Source: Methyloceanibacter sp. wino2 (GTDB lineage: Bacteria; Pseudomonadota; Alphaproteobacteria; Rhizobiales; Methyloligellaceae). From it: a stretch of 64,000 nucleotides of DNA. The stretch lies in contig NZ_CP028960.1 of NCBI RefSeq assembly GCF_003071365.1, positions 1,736,001 to 1,800,000 of the forward strand, given 5' to 3'. This document shows, piece by piece, positions 18,166 through 28,473 of this stretch. The notes beneath the pieces were generated by a model. That model did no database searches. It worked only from the letters and a program-made list of their open reading frames with translations, and had not been told where the DNA came from. Position 1 is the first letter of the stretch. Each line of letters starts with the position of its first letter. The position numbers were made by a program, and so were the translations under genes.

Positions 18166-20358
18166 TTATGGGATCGGCTTGCACCAAGAGCCATTCCGGC
18201 TCTCGCCCGTCACTGCAACGCGCTTCCGCACCTCGGCTGCGTTCGCAGCCGCGAGCCGGATCCTACCTTGCATCGCACCAGCAGGTCCGGGCAGGTCGCC
18301 GATAGCGGGAATACGAAGGTCCTGCGCAATGCCGACCCAAAGTGGCCGGTTTGCCGTGTACGTCTTGTCCTTGTGGAAGGACCTCGGCGCAAAGACAGGT
18401 CTGGCAAATCCCACGACGTCGCCGGTATCGTCTGTAAAATACACCGTGGAAATCGGCGCGGCCACGACGCCCTTCCTGAAGATCCAACCCGTGACCAGCC
18501 ACTCGTCGGCGCGCGGCGTTTCCGATATCGCGACGCGAGAAACACAATCACGTTTCGCATCGGCCGTGGATGGCGGAAGGCTGGAGCCGTAGCGTCGGGC
18601 CCAGCCGCTGGCGAAGACATTCGTCTTCCGTTCGATCAATTCATGCAAGACGCGGAGCCATACGTCAGTCCGGTTGTGCCACAGTTGTGTTGCGGTCGGA
18701 CGGCTATCGCGATTGACCGTCATTTCCGTGGTTAGGCGCGTGTCGTAGGCTTGTACGGCACGTACTCTCCTGTCGACGACATTGAGATTGACGATCACGA
18801 GCACGGTCGCGAGCAGCGCGAGTCCTGCCGAGTATAGAATGCGCTTTCTCGCCATCCCAGCGGTCAGGCGATCGACCTCCAGAATGCCCCAGCCGACAAT
18901 GCCGAGATAGAAGACCGTCGACCATGTTGCGAACCGCGGAGCGAGCGTCGCGTTCTCTAGGTCCTGGCGCCCTACGGCAATGAGAAAGCCGGCTATCAAA
19001 GCGAAACAGCACAGTAAGAGGAAAAATCGCGCACCGAGGAAGTTGCGATCGTATGGATCGCCGCGCGTCAATGCGAGGTGCTGCACGGTTCCGAAGATCC
19101 AGACGACCACGGCAACGGCCCCGATCGCACAGGCGACATTCCACCGCCCCGGATCGCGGAGGTGGTGGAAAAGTGGCGACATCGCGTTGCCGACTGCCAC
19201 GAGCACTGCGGCGGCAAGTCTGGCTATCCCTGGGACGCGATCGACGGGGGTTCCACTCGTTCCAACACCCAGACAGAGTGCTGCACCGACGAGGCCTACG
19301 ACTAAATACAGCATCACGACGCGCCAGCTTGCGCGGGTCGCGATGGCCCCGAAAAAGCCAAGGCTCCAGGCAGCGACACCTGCGGAAAAGCTCGTGCCGG
19401 CGATGGCCGCGGCAAGGACGAACAAGATCATTGTTTTGACTCGGTCGAGCCGTCCCGAGAGCCCGCTTGCCGCAAAGGCCGCAAGGCCTGTGCTGAGGAT
19501 CGCCAAGTGATTGTGGACGCCGAGGCCCCAGAACTGGGTGACGGGCTGTAGCAAGCAGAACGGGAATGCGATGATCACGGCTGCGGTCGCAAGGCGGATG
19601 TCGATTGGAGCCTTGCGGTGACGAAGCGTCGTGTCGGCAGCGGCTGCGGCAACCAGCCCGAACAACCCCAGGAAACCGATATTCACCAGCGCCAGGTTGC
19701 TCATGCGGCCGTCTAGGTAGATCTGGTTGGCGTACATCAGCGCATTCGGCACGATCAGCAAATGCCCGTTTTGGCGATTGAAGATAGCCTCCATGGGGCT
19801 GCGCAAGAAATAGTCGTTGAGCTGCCGCCAATCGTCTGCGATGGGCATTGGATGCACGTAGAGCACCATGCAAACCATGGCGAAGTACGCCGACAGGGCA
19901 GCGATGATTGCGGCGACAAGAGCTAAGCTGAAACGGGAGCCCTCTTGGTCTGCCGGCTGACCCTGAAAGACCCAGAATTTGAGTAGCAGGTAGTTAGTGG
20001 CAAGTACGACCGGCAGGGCGAGAGCCTGCGCCGGGAGCGGGTCGGCCATCAAGACGGCCCAGTAGAAGTGCACCAGTGCGAGATTGACGCCGCAGCTCGT
20101 AGCGAGCGTCAGCACATACCGGAAAAGTACGGACCAGCTAACGCCGCTATGGCCGAACACGATCTTCGCGTAGCTCAGGAAATGCGGCGGTACGAGAATT
20201 GCGAAGGCGATGACCGCGGACAGCCCCGGCGTCAGTCCGACGACGCTCACCAGGACGTAGTAGACCAAGATGTTGGCGGCCGTGATGGTGGCGCCGACAA
20301 GCAGAAAATACGCAAACTCGGCGCTTGCATGTCTTTGGGAGGCCGCCGTTCGCGTCAC
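18166..20358 (-). CDS. GtrA-domain / polytopic GT-C-like membrane protein fusion
   Basis: A 730-residue polytopic membrane protein. Residues about 12-140 are a GtrA-like four-helix domain (EFAYFLLVGATITAANILVYY, then a late NYLLLKFWVFQ), the part that flips undecaprenyl-phosphate-linked sugar. It continues into a region of about ten further membrane segments starting with a short loop bearing MPIADDWRQLNDYF; paired acidic residues after the first helix are typical of GT-C transferases. A soluble region of about 150 residues ends the protein. With GtrB 14 bases upstream this is a GtrA-B-C cassette in which A and C are fused. GTG at 20358 has AGGTGAG nine bases ahead. Confidence 0.82.
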   Translation of the reverse strand: MTRTAASQRHASAEFAYFLLVGATITAANILVYYVLVSVVGLTPGLSAVIAFAILVPPHFLSYAKIVFGHSGVSWSVLFRYVLTLATSCGVNLALVHFYWAVLMADPLPAQALALPVVLATNYLLLKFWVFQGQPADQEGSRFSLALVAAIIAALSAYFAMVCMVLYVHPMPIADDWRQLNDYFLRSPMEAIFNRQNGHLLIVPNALMYANQIYLDGRMSNLALVNIGFLGLFGLVAAAAADTTLRHRKAPIDIRLATAAVIIAFPFCLLQPVTQFWGLGVHNHLAILSTGLAAFAASGLSGRLDRVKTMILFVLAAAIAGTSFSAGVAAWSLGFFGAIATRASWRVVMLYLVVGLVGAALCLGVGTSGTPVDRVPGIARLAAAVLVAVGNAMSPLFHHLRDPGRWNVACAIGAVAVVVWIFGTVQHLALTRGDPYDRNFLGARFFLLLCCFALIAGFLIAVGRQDLENATLAPRFATWSTVFYLGIVGWGILEVDRLTAGMARKRILYSAGLALLATVLVIVNLNVVDRRVRAVQAYDTRLTTEMTVNRDSRPTATQLWHNRTDVWLRVLHELIERKTNVFASGWARRYGSSLPPSTADAKRDCVSRVAISETPRADEWLVTGWIFRKGVVAAPISTVYFTDDTGDVVGFARPVFAPRSFHKDKTYTANRPLWVGIAQDLRIPAIGDLPGPAGAMQGRIRLAAANAAEVRKRVAVTGESRNGSWCKPIP

Positions 20359-20372
20359 GGGTGAAATCTCAC

Positions 20373-21335
20373 CTATTCCGTGGGTTCGCTATCGTCGGAG
20401 CGGAGAATGTAGAGTGGGCGTTGTTTCACCTCTTCATAGATGCGCCCAACGTACTCCCCGATAATACCGAGCATGATGAAATTGATCGAAGAAAAACCTA
20501 ACAATATGAATAGGTTGAGGTAATAGCCGCGGGGGTTTCGGCCAAAGGCGAAGTACTCGATGATCATCCACAACCCAAGCAGCGCGGCCAGCAGGACGGC
20601 CAGAATCCCCACATACGTCCACAGCCTCAACAGTGTCGTGGAATGGGAGGCGATGCCTTCCACGGCGAAATTGAACAAGCGGGCCGCATTGAACTTTGTA
20701 GCGCCGGCTGCGCGGCATGGGCGTTCGTAAGGGACCGCGACGCTTGGAAAGCCGATCCATGCATAGAGCCCCTTCATGAAACGATGCCGTTCCTTGAATC
20801 TACGCAAGGCCGCCACCGCCTCGGGGCCGAGCAACCGGAAGTCCCCGGCGTTGACAGGCAGGGGGACACTGCTCAACCGGTTGAACACGGCATAGAACAG
20901 GGACGCGGATGTGCGCTTGGCCCAACTGTCCTCTTGCCGGCTGATGCGCAAGCCATAGACGTTCTGATAGCCGGCTTGCCACAGCTTGTAGAAGTCGCTG
21001 ATGAGCTCCGGCGGGTCCTGGAGATCTGCATCGATAAAGACGAGCGCGTCTCCCTTCGCCGCATCTAGCCCGGCCGTCATCGCGAGTTCTTTGCCAAAGT
21101 TCCGAGAGAGCCGAAGTCCACGGATCCGTGGGTCGGCACTCTCTACCTCGCGGACCTTAGCCCACGTTTCGTCCGTGCTGCCATCATCGACGCAAACGAC
21201 CTCGTAGCCGACGCCGATTGCATCCATTGCCGGTAAGAGGCGCGCCAGAAATATGCCGAGGACATCGGCTTCGTTACGCATTGGCACCACGACACTCAGG
21301 ACGGGCTTGCCTGCTTCGACTGTCTCATCTGCCAT
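20373..21335 (-). CDS. GtrB-like polyprenyl-phosphate glycosyltransferase (GT2)
   Basis: A 320-residue GT2 enzyme of the GtrB/DPM1 group, which moves glucose or another hexose from a nucleotide sugar to undecaprenyl phosphate on the cytoplasmic face. Motifs are SVVVPMRNEADVLGIFLARL, VVCVDDGSTDETW, LSRNFGKELAMTAGLDAAKG, the metal site FIDADLQDPPELI and MKGLYAWIGFPSVAVPYER. Two C-terminal membrane segments (WTYVGILAVLLAALLGLWMI and LFILLGFSSINFIMLGIIGE) followed by YVGRIYEEVKQRPLYI are diagnostic. It lies between a methyltransferase-like gene and the GtrA fusion in one operon. ATG at 21335. Confidence 0.93.
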   Translation of the reverse strand: MADETVEAGKPVLSVVVPMRNEADVLGIFLARLLPAMDAIGVGYEVVCVDDGSTDETWAKVREVESADPRIRGLRLSRNFGKELAMTAGLDAAKGDALVFIDADLQDPPELISDFYKLWQAGYQNVYGLRISRQEDSWAKRTSASLFYAVFNRLSSVPLPVNAGDFRLLGPEAVAALRRFKERHRFMKGLYAWIGFPSVAVPYERPCRAAGATKFNAARLFNFAVEGIASHSTTLLRLWTYVGILAVLLAALLGLWMIIEYFAFGRNPRGYYLNLFILLGFSSINFIMLGIIGEYVGRIYEEVKQRPLYILRSDDSEPTE

Positions 21336-21351
21336 CGAGTTGCCCTCGCGC

Positions 21352-22107
21352 CTAGCGGATGGCCATGACTCGTTCGAACTTGTCGTCCTCGTAGATCACC
21401 TGCACGTCGGAAAACGTGTCGATGAGTGTCTGCTTGCCGTCTGTCCCGCGACGAACGTCCACGATGACGCGACCGCCTGGCCTGAGCAGATCCACGACGA
21501 GGGCCAGATAGGTCTCGAGCGGAAAGTGAAATCCCCAAGCAATGAGAGACGTCACCAGGTCGACCTGTCCTTCGTAGCGGTCGCGTAGTTTCTCGGCCTC
21601 AGCGGCATCGAAGACATCGATCCGGTCTGGCGGATGACCATTGAGGCAGAGTGACTGCCGGGTCAGATCGAGGGAATTGTAGACGGCGGCGACTTCATGG
21701 AAGCCGTACTGAATGGGATCGATGCCGGTCTTGTCGAGCAAGAGGACCTTTGGAGCTTCCAAACCACGATCGCGCTGGTACTTCGAGAGGTAAATCTCCA
21801 ACCCGCCAATACCAGGCCCGATGCCGAGCACAACATTCAAGGGTTCGGGTAAGTACGGCCGTATCCTCTCGAACTCGGTCTTCATGACCTTGCTGTAGGA
21901 CGATAAAATCCGATCGCTTCGGAGCGTCGGCTCGATCGTCGATGCATAGTAGAGGAACGCCGTTTTCAGAAACGGGACCTTCTCGTAGATCCCATAGAGA
22001 AATTTCCCAAGCCCAGAATAGTGCAAATTTCTCCCAATAGATTGAGTTTCAAGTCTTTGAAGAGAAATATACTTTGCGGCCTGTTTTGAAATTTGTATTT
22101 CCTGCAT
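21352..22107 (-). CDS. SAM-dependent methyltransferase-like protein
   Basis: The protein has 251 residues, with a basic amphipathic first 90 residues and then a class I methyltransferase-like core: NVVLGIGPGIGGLEIYLSK (motif I), KVLLLDKTGID (acidic end of strand 2), DLVTSLIAWGFHFPLETYL, and LLRPGGRVIVDVRRGTDG, the usual post-motif III 'L-x-P-G-G' strand. The acceptor is unknown; a sugar or glycan is plausible because the gene leads an operon with GtrB, the GtrA fusion and a GT4. ATG at 22107; the first 70 codons are less GC-rich than the rest. Confidence 0.72.
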   Translation of the reverse strand: MQEIQISKQAAKYISLQRLETQSIGRNLHYSGLGKFLYGIYEKVPFLKTAFLYYASTIEPTLRSDRILSSYSKVMKTEFERIRPYLPEPLNVVLGIGPGIGGLEIYLSKYQRDRGLEAPKVLLLDKTGIDPIQYGFHEVAAVYNSLDLTRQSLCLNGHPPDRIDVFDAAEAEKLRDRYEGQVDLVTSLIAWGFHFPLETYLALVVDLLRPGGRVIVDVRRGTDGKQTLIDTFSDVQVIYEDDKFERVMAIR

Positions 22108-22571
22108 ACTAAACAGCCCCTCCCCGCGAATGCGGGCCAGTTTCTACAGGATCGAAGTCCCTATACAGTTGGTTCGCCGGTGCAGGCGCATTTGAATGGT
22201 TGCGCAATCCTATCCCAGGCTCTGTTGGTAGCAGTGAATACGATTTTGCCAACAGTCTTTTTTCCGGGCGATCGATGGGTGGGTGGACGAACGATGGGGC
22301 CGGAGGCTGCCGGAGAGGACAATTGGTACAATGAAGTTCTTCTGGTAATCCCGCGCATCTGTCTAGCCTAGAGCAGCTCGGTTCAGCCGCTACGCTAGAA
22401 GAGGGCAGTCGTATCTGAGGCCAAAGCAGGGGTCGGGGTGAACATTACGATCATCGAAGAAGTTTAGCCGCGCCGGCAACAGTGCAATCGGCGTTGCGTG
22501 ACGGCGCAATAGTTCTCGAGGGAGGCGGTGACCATGGTACGTTGTCGACGAACTCCAGCACGGTGGCTGTA
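22108..22571. other. Divergent intergenic region without a recognised gene
   Basis: This 464-base gap separates two divergently transcribed methyltransferase-type genes and should hold both promoters. The frames that are open here give no recognisable protein, and I see no RNA gene, repeat or clear terminator. Confidence 0.5.
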
Positions 22572-23294
22572 ATGGAACCTGATGCGTATGTCGAACTTGC
22601 CAGGACCGAAGATCGTCACTGGTGGTTTGTGGCCCGCCGGGAGATTCTGTCGTCCCAGATAGAGCGATTGGGCTTGCCGGGCTCTGCGCGGATCCTCGAG
22701 ATCGGCAGTGGAACAGGCGGCAATTTGCGTATGCTCTCGCGCCACGGCAGAGTCTGTGGGATGGAAATGGATGGCACCGCGCGGGAGCTCGCCGTTTCGA
22801 AGACGGGCGCCGAATTCGACATCAGACCTGGTGCGTGCCCCAACGAGGTGCCCTATGTCGGTGACACATTCGACCTGGTATGCCTGTTTGATGTCCTGGA
22901 GCACATCGAAGAAGACAGCGCGACTTTGGAGGTTGTAAGAGGGCTGCTTGCCGACCGAGGGCATGTCCTCGTCTCGGTCCCCGCATATCAATGGATGTGG
23001 AGCGCGCACGATGAGTTTCTCCATCACAAGCGGCGTTACACGGCGCCAGAGCTTGCAGAGAAGCTTCGCGGCGCGAGCTTGAGCGTTGACCGAATTACCT
23101 ACTTCAACACGCTTCTCTTCCCATTCGCCGTGGCTGCCCGCTTCGCCAGCCGGGGCCGTTCGCCTGGTACTGGGATCCCCTCCGATGCGATCAATAGCGC
23201 CTTGCGCCAAGTGTTTTCCTCAGAACGACGCCTGCTGCAGAGCTTCGATCTCCCGTTTGGCTTATCTCTCCTCGCCATCGCCAGTGCGGCGTAG
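22572..23294 (+). CDS. Class I SAM-dependent methyltransferase
   Basis: A 240-residue protein starting MEPDAYVELARTEDRHWWFV, a common N-terminus of bacterial methyltransferases in polysaccharide loci. Motif I is RILEIGSGTGGNLRML, motif II is VCGMEMDG, and VCLFDVLEHIEED is the motif IV/UbiE-type 'DVLEH' region; ADRGHVLVSVPAYQWMWSAHDEFLHH includes the post-core His cluster. ATG at 22572 is chosen because the upstream 30 codons that remain open carry no conserved sequence. It probably methylates a sugar or lipid-linked intermediate. Confidence 0.85.
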   Translation: MEPDAYVELARTEDRHWWFVARREILSSQIERLGLPGSARILEIGSGTGGNLRMLSRHGRVCGMEMDGTARELAVSKTGAEFDIRPGACPNEVPYVGDTFDLVCLFDVLEHIEEDSATLEVVRGLLADRGHVLVSVPAYQWMWSAHDEFLHHKRRYTAPELAEKLRGASLSVDRITYFNTLLFPFAVAARFASRGRSPGTGIPSDAINSALRQVFSSERRLLQSFDLPFGLSLLAIASAA

Positions 23295-23592
23295 CCTAGC
23301 GCCGCCCTGCCCGCGGCTTGCCCGAAAGGCTGTTGTCACAAAATTGTTGCCCAAGTAGTCGTATTGCAACAATCGCGAAACGGTCATGGCGACGGTTGGC
23401 GTGCGCACGGACCACCTCCCTTCAAGTGGGCTGATGCGTTCGTAAGGGCGCCAAGCACCCATCAAGTATCCTTGCTGGCCAGTGCTCCACCCCCAATGTG
23501 GCCGCTGACTATTGTGCCGATCCTGCCGGGGTACTATTGGGGGGCGTCAAACGGTTCGATCGTCTACAGGGCTGCTACCCAGGAGAACTTGC

Positions 23593-24525
23593 GTGAAGAT
23601 TTGCATGATTGGCGCGGGCTATGTCGGCTTGGTTTCCGCCGCTTGTTTTGCCGATTTCGGGTGGAACGTCATCTGCGTGGACAAGGACGTGGATCGGATC
23701 GAGGGGCTTAAGAAGGGCCTTATCCCGATCTACGAGCCGGGCCTCGACGAACTGGTCGCGCGGAATGCCGAGGCCGGTCGCATGCTATTCAGCACCGGGC
23801 TCGCCGACGCCGTGCGCGATGCGGATGTCATTTTTCTGGCTGTGGGGACCCCGATGCGCCGCGGCGATGGCTACGCGGATCTGAGCTTTGTTTACCAGGC
23901 ATTGGAAGACTTGGCGCCGCACGTCCAGGGCGACACGGTCGTCACCACAAAGTCCACGGTTCCGGTGGGAACCAGTCGCGAAATCGAGCGACGCCTGAAA
24001 GAACTACGTCCGGATGTGAACTTTTCTGTCTGCTCGAATCCGGAATTCTTGCGCGAGGGCTCCGCCATTCGCGATTTCACACACCCCGACCGTGTACTCG
24101 TCGGTGTCGATACCGCGCTCGGCCGGAAAGTGATGGAGCAGCTTTACCAACCGCTCGCGTTGCGCAACGCACCGATCGTGTTCACCAGCCGCGAGTCGGC
24201 GGAGCTTGCGAAATACGCCGCGAACGCCTTTCTTGCCATGAAGATCACGTTCATCAATGAGATTGCCGATCTGTGCGAAAGGGTTGGTGCCGACGTTGGC
24301 GAGGTCGCCAACGCCATCGGCGCCGACGGCCGCATCGGTCCCAAGTTTCTGCACGCGGGGCCAGGCTATGGGGGGTCATGCTTTCCGAAAGACGTGAGCG
24401 CGCTTGTACGAACGGCGCGTGAAGCAAAGTCCCCGCTGTCGCTGATCGAGCAGGTGGAAAAGGTCAACGCGGAGCGCAAGATTTCCATGGCCTCGCGTAT
24501 CGAGCAGGCTCTCGGGGCTCGGTGA
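23593..24525 (+). CDS. ugd: UDP-glucose 6-dehydrogenase, N-terminal and central domains (gene split)
   Basis: 310 residues carrying the NAD-binding domain (CMIGAGYVGLVSAACFADFG) and the central domain of UDP-glucose dehydrogenase. STVPVGTS, NPEFLREGSAI and the catalytic Cys in GPGYGGSCFPKD are all present. The reading stops at TGA 24523-24525, just where the UDP-binding domain should begin; that domain is found one frame over in the next entry. The junction reads CTCGGGGCTCGGTGAAG (24511-24527). One more G in the run at 24514-24517 would restore the family sequence A-L-G-G-S-V-K-N. GTG 23593 has AGGAG seven bases ahead. Ugd oxidises UDP-glucose to UDP-glucuronate. Confidence 0.9.
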   Translation: MKICMIGAGYVGLVSAACFADFGWNVICVDKDVDRIEGLKKGLIPIYEPGLDELVARNAEAGRMLFSTGLADAVRDADVIFLAVGTPMRRGDGYADLSFVYQALEDLAPHVQGDTVVTTKSTVPVGTSREIERRLKELRPDVNFSVCSNPEFLREGSAIRDFTHPDRVLVGVDTALGRKVMEQLYQPLALRNAPIVFTSRESAELAKYAANAFLAMKITFINEIADLCERVGADVGEVANAIGADGRIGPKFLHAGPGYGGSCFPKDVSALVRTAREAKSPLSLIEQVEKVNAERKISMASRIEQALGAR

Positions 24526-24917
24526 AGAACCGGACGGTCGCCATCCTCGGCGTGACCTTCAAGCCAAATACGGATGATATGCGCGAGGCGCCGAGCCTCG
24601 TTGTCATTCCGATGCTGCAGGCGAGAGGGGCAAAGGTTCACGCCTGCGATCCGCAAGGGAAAGCCAATGCCGAGGCCATGCTTCCGGAAGTCGAATGGTT
24701 TGCGTCCGCAATGGATGCCGCCAAGGGCGCCGATGCGCTTGTGGTACTGACGGAATGGAACGAATTTCGAGCGCTGGACCTGAAGGGTCTGCGCAATGCC
24801 ATGAGCGGCGACGCGCTGGTCGATTTGCGGAGCGTCTATTCACCGACCCGTGCCGCCGCCGCAGGCTTCAAATACACTGGTGTAGGGCGCGGCGCGGCCG
24901 ACGAGGAGTGGCGGTAG
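24522..24917 (+). CDS. ugd: UDP-glucose 6-dehydrogenase, C-terminal UDP-binding domain (gene split)
   Basis: 131 residues from GTG 24522, beginning VKNRTVAILGVTFKPNTDD, the hallmark start of the UDP-glucose/GDP-mannose dehydrogenase C-terminal domain, with MREAPSLVVIPML, ADALVVLTEWNEF and DLRSVYSP. The GTG overlaps the TGA of the upstream part as GTGA. Either this is an assembly error or a true one-base deletion, or the two halves are translated by coupling and reassemble. The domain sequence shows no other damage. Together the two parts have the normal length of the family. Confidence 0.88.
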   Translation: MKNRTVAILGVTFKPNTDDMREAPSLVVIPMLQARGAKVHACDPQGKANAEAMLPEVEWFASAMDAAKGADALVVLTEWNEFRALDLKGLRNAMSGDALVDLRSVYSPTRAAAAGFKYTGVGRGAADEEWR

Positions 24918-24965
24918 AGGCGCGATGCTCGACAGGTCGTTTGCGTCCTACGTGCCGGGCGCTGA

Positions 24966-25973
24966 TCAAACACCGTAATAAGAGCGGTACCAGGCGACAA
25001 ACTTCTCGATCCCGTATTCGATTGGGGTGTTCGGCGAAAAGCCCATGTCGTTTGCGAGGTCGGAAATGTCGGCAAAAGTTTCCGGCACGTCGCCCGGCTG
25101 CATCGGCAGAAGTTTTTTCTTCGAGGTTCGCCCGCACGCTTGCTCGATGCAGGCTATGAAATCCATCAGCTGGACCGGATTGTTGTTGCCAATGTTGTAG
25201 AGCCGATAGGGGGCCGTCGACGTTGCGGGGTCTGGATTTTCGCCCGACCAGCCTGGGTTGGGCGCGGCCACTTTGTCCGCCGCGCGCACCACGCCGCTGA
25301 CGATGTCATCGATATAAGTGAAGTCGCGCGCATGGTGGCCCTCGTTGTAAACGTCGATGGGCTCATCGGCCAATATCCGCTGCACAAATTTGAACAGGGC
25401 CATGTCCGGACGTCCCCATGGTCCGTACACGGTGAAAAATCGTAGACCCGTCACCGGCAACTGATAAAGATGCGCATAGGAGTGGGCCATCAGCTCGTTG
25501 GCCTTCTTGCTTGCCGCGTAGAAGCTCAGCGGGTGGTCGACATTGTCGTGGATGCTGAACGGCACATGCGTATTGGCGCCATAGACAGAGCTGGACGACG
25601 CAAACACGAGGTGCTCGATTGCGCTATGCCGGCATGCCTCGAGAACATTGAAGAAGCCGACGAGATTGGATTGAACGTACTTCTCAGGGTGTGTCAGTGA
25701 ATGCCGAACCCCGGCCTGCGCCGCGAGGTGTATGATCCGCTGGGGCTTGGCGTCGGCGAACAGCTTTTCGACGGCGGCCCGATCGCCAACGTCTCCCCTA
25801 ACAAGCGAGAACGCATCGAAGGGAGCCAACTCCGCCAGTCGTGCTTCTTTCAGCACGACATCGTAATAGTCATTCAGATTGTCGAATCCGACGACCGTAT
25901 CGCCGCGTTCCAACAGGGCCTTGGCAGTGTGGAAGCCGATGAAGCCAGCGGCGCCCGTAACAATGACTCTCAT
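24966..25973 (-). CDS. UDP-glucuronate 4-epimerase
   Basis: A 335-residue extended SDR that interconverts UDP-glucuronate and UDP-galacturonate. It has TGAAGFIGFHTAKALLERGD, DNLNDYYDVVLKEARL, HLAAQAGVRHSLTHPEKYV, SSSSVYGANTHVPFS and the catalytic YAASKKANELMAHSYAHLY, then RFFTVYGPWGRPDMALFKF. These match the CapI/LpsL group closely. It is the second gene of a minus-strand pair, with an ATGA overlap with the GT4 gene upstream, and it converges on the split ugd that supplies its substrate. A dead 5' fragment of a close relative lies at 37764-37820. Confidence 0.94.
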   Translation of the reverse strand: MRVIVTGAAGFIGFHTAKALLERGDTVVGFDNLNDYYDVVLKEARLAELAPFDAFSLVRGDVGDRAAVEKLFADAKPQRIIHLAAQAGVRHSLTHPEKYVQSNLVGFFNVLEACRHSAIEHLVFASSSSVYGANTHVPFSIHDNVDHPLSFYAASKKANELMAHSYAHLYQLPVTGLRFFTVYGPWGRPDMALFKFVQRILADEPIDVYNEGHHARDFTYIDDIVSGVVRAADKVAAPNPGWSGENPDPATSTAPYRLYNIGNNNPVQLMDFIACIEQACGRTSKKKLLPMQPGDVPETFADISDLANDMGFSPNTPIEYGIEKFVAWYRSYYGV

Positions 25974-27178
25974 TCGCTTGATTCCCCGCCATGAAAACTT
26001 CTGAGCCGGATGAAGCGGGATAGCCTTTCCCAGAATCCAGGCAATATTGGTTCAATGTAGCGCTTAGGAAAGAAGGCGCGATCAATCGTCGGAAGGTGAC
26101 CAATGTCCACCCAAGATGGGCCGCAGTCCAGCCGGTCTCGATAGAGCTTTTCGATCCAGTTGAAGTGGTTCTCCGACATCGATGCGCCAAAGGGAACGAG
26201 CCAGGTGTGGGGCCGGCCATAGAGCCGCTCAGGGACCGCTCCGATGGCCGTGGCAAGGACTGGAAGACCCATTCGCATCGCGTCGGAGAGCGCGTAGCTA
26301 TGTGTCTCGGGCTGAGTAAATGGGAACCACGCGAGATGCGGGTCGATCTTGCCGACAATCTCCGGCAAATCGGAATGCTCGTAGGCGCCGTGTACCGTCA
26401 CCTGCTCGATGGCGCGCAGCTGTCTTTCTCGGTCAGGATCAATCTCCCCAAGGCAGTGGACTTCGATCGGCAGCTGAGCCTGCCGGATGCGTTCGATGAC
26501 ATTCAGAACGATGTTCACACCCTTTACCGGATTGGGACGTCCCAAAAATAGGACACGCATGGCTTCGCCTCTCGCGAGCACCGGACGCTTGACGGATTTT
26601 CGGTTCAGTTTTTGAGCTTCATAAACCCGTGTCGCGATGACGGGCCTCTCGGGGATGAAGCCCTGGAGCCGGTTGGCGAGGTCGCCTGAGATCGCTATAA
26701 GCCGGCCCGCACCGAGCAGGAGCGGCGGGACCTTCCCCCGCCAAGATGCTTGGCTCTGCGCGACCGCCTCGTCGCCGACGAACATCCCCTGGTCGTCCTC
26801 GAAATGCGGCGTGTCCGAAAAGTAGTGGTAGTCCGTGAAGGTCACGTCATAAGATATGTCGAGGCCCTTCAGCAGGGTGCCGATCGTCTTTCCGAACCCA
26901 ATAGTCTGGATGACGTTGGCGCGGCGGAATCCATAGGCCCTCAGGTGCTCCAGAGGCGCTTCAAGTCCGGCCGCCACATTGAAGCTGATCTCGGAGTCAT
27001 ACGGACGTGTGCTGGAGACGTGGATGGTCTTGTCGTTCTCGCCCCAAGCCCAGACAACGGTTGCCCGGTTTGAGATCATCTCGGCTAGTTCGATGGCGAA
27101 GCGGATCGTCCCCCCGCCCCAAGCATGGACAACGAACAAGAGCTTGGGTGCCTCGTCCAAACTCGAACCAAATATCAT
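25970..27178 (-). CDS. Glycosyltransferase family 4
   Basis: The protein has 402 residues from ATG 27178 (the frame is open further upstream but without conserved sequence). The N-terminal half begins KLLFVVHAWGGGTIRFAIELAE. The donor domain has MRVLFLGRPNPVKGVNIVLNVI, EVHCLGEIDPDRERQL, VHGAYEHSDLPEIVGKIDPHLAWFPF and ALSDAMRMGLPVLATAIGAVPERL, the arrangement of GT4-type transferases, with ETHSYALSDA in place of the usual E-x7-E. The stop overlaps the UDP-glucuronate epimerase start as ATGA, so the two are translationally coupled; a uronic acid donor is a reasonable guess. Confidence 0.86.
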   Translation of the reverse strand: MIFGSSLDEAPKLLFVVHAWGGGTIRFAIELAEMISNRATVVWAWGENDKTIHVSSTRPYDSEISFNVAAGLEAPLEHLRAYGFRRANVIQTIGFGKTIGTLLKGLDISYDVTFTDYHYFSDTPHFEDDQGMFVGDEAVAQSQASWRGKVPPLLLGAGRLIAISGDLANRLQGFIPERPVIATRVYEAQKLNRKSVKRPVLARGEAMRVLFLGRPNPVKGVNIVLNVIERIRQAQLPIEVHCLGEIDPDRERQLRAIEQVTVHGAYEHSDLPEIVGKIDPHLAWFPFTQPETHSYALSDAMRMGLPVLATAIGAVPERLYGRPHTWLVPFGASMSENHFNWIEKLYRDRLDCGPSWVDIGHLPTIDRAFFPKRYIEPILPGFWERLSRFIRLRSFHGGESSE

Positions 27179-27419
27179 CCTGCAGCCGTCCCTTCTGTCA
27201 CCCAAGATTCCAACAGCCCGAGGTCTCGAGCGTCCGCGATGATGCATCCCACCTTTTTCCAAATTGTGCCACCGCCATGCGACACTGTGCGGGACATCGT
27301 CCCAGTTCGGACCGGCGCCGTCCGGAGCTCGCGCTCCGGTTGACGTAGGCCGAGTTGGGAGCTAGTAGCCCCCATTCACTGCACCGTCTGGCGATCATCG
27401 CGGCGGTTCATTGCCGTGA

Positions 27420-28436
<1,017 letters not shown>

Positions 28437-28473
28437 GTCTAGGTAAAACTTGTCCGGGCCCAAGGAGCATCCC

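Noticed and set aside
24511-24527. Programmed -1 frameshift as the reason for the split ugd
   Set aside because: The run is only four Gs with no canonical slippery heptamer, and I see no obvious downstream structure; a deletion or sequencing error fits better.
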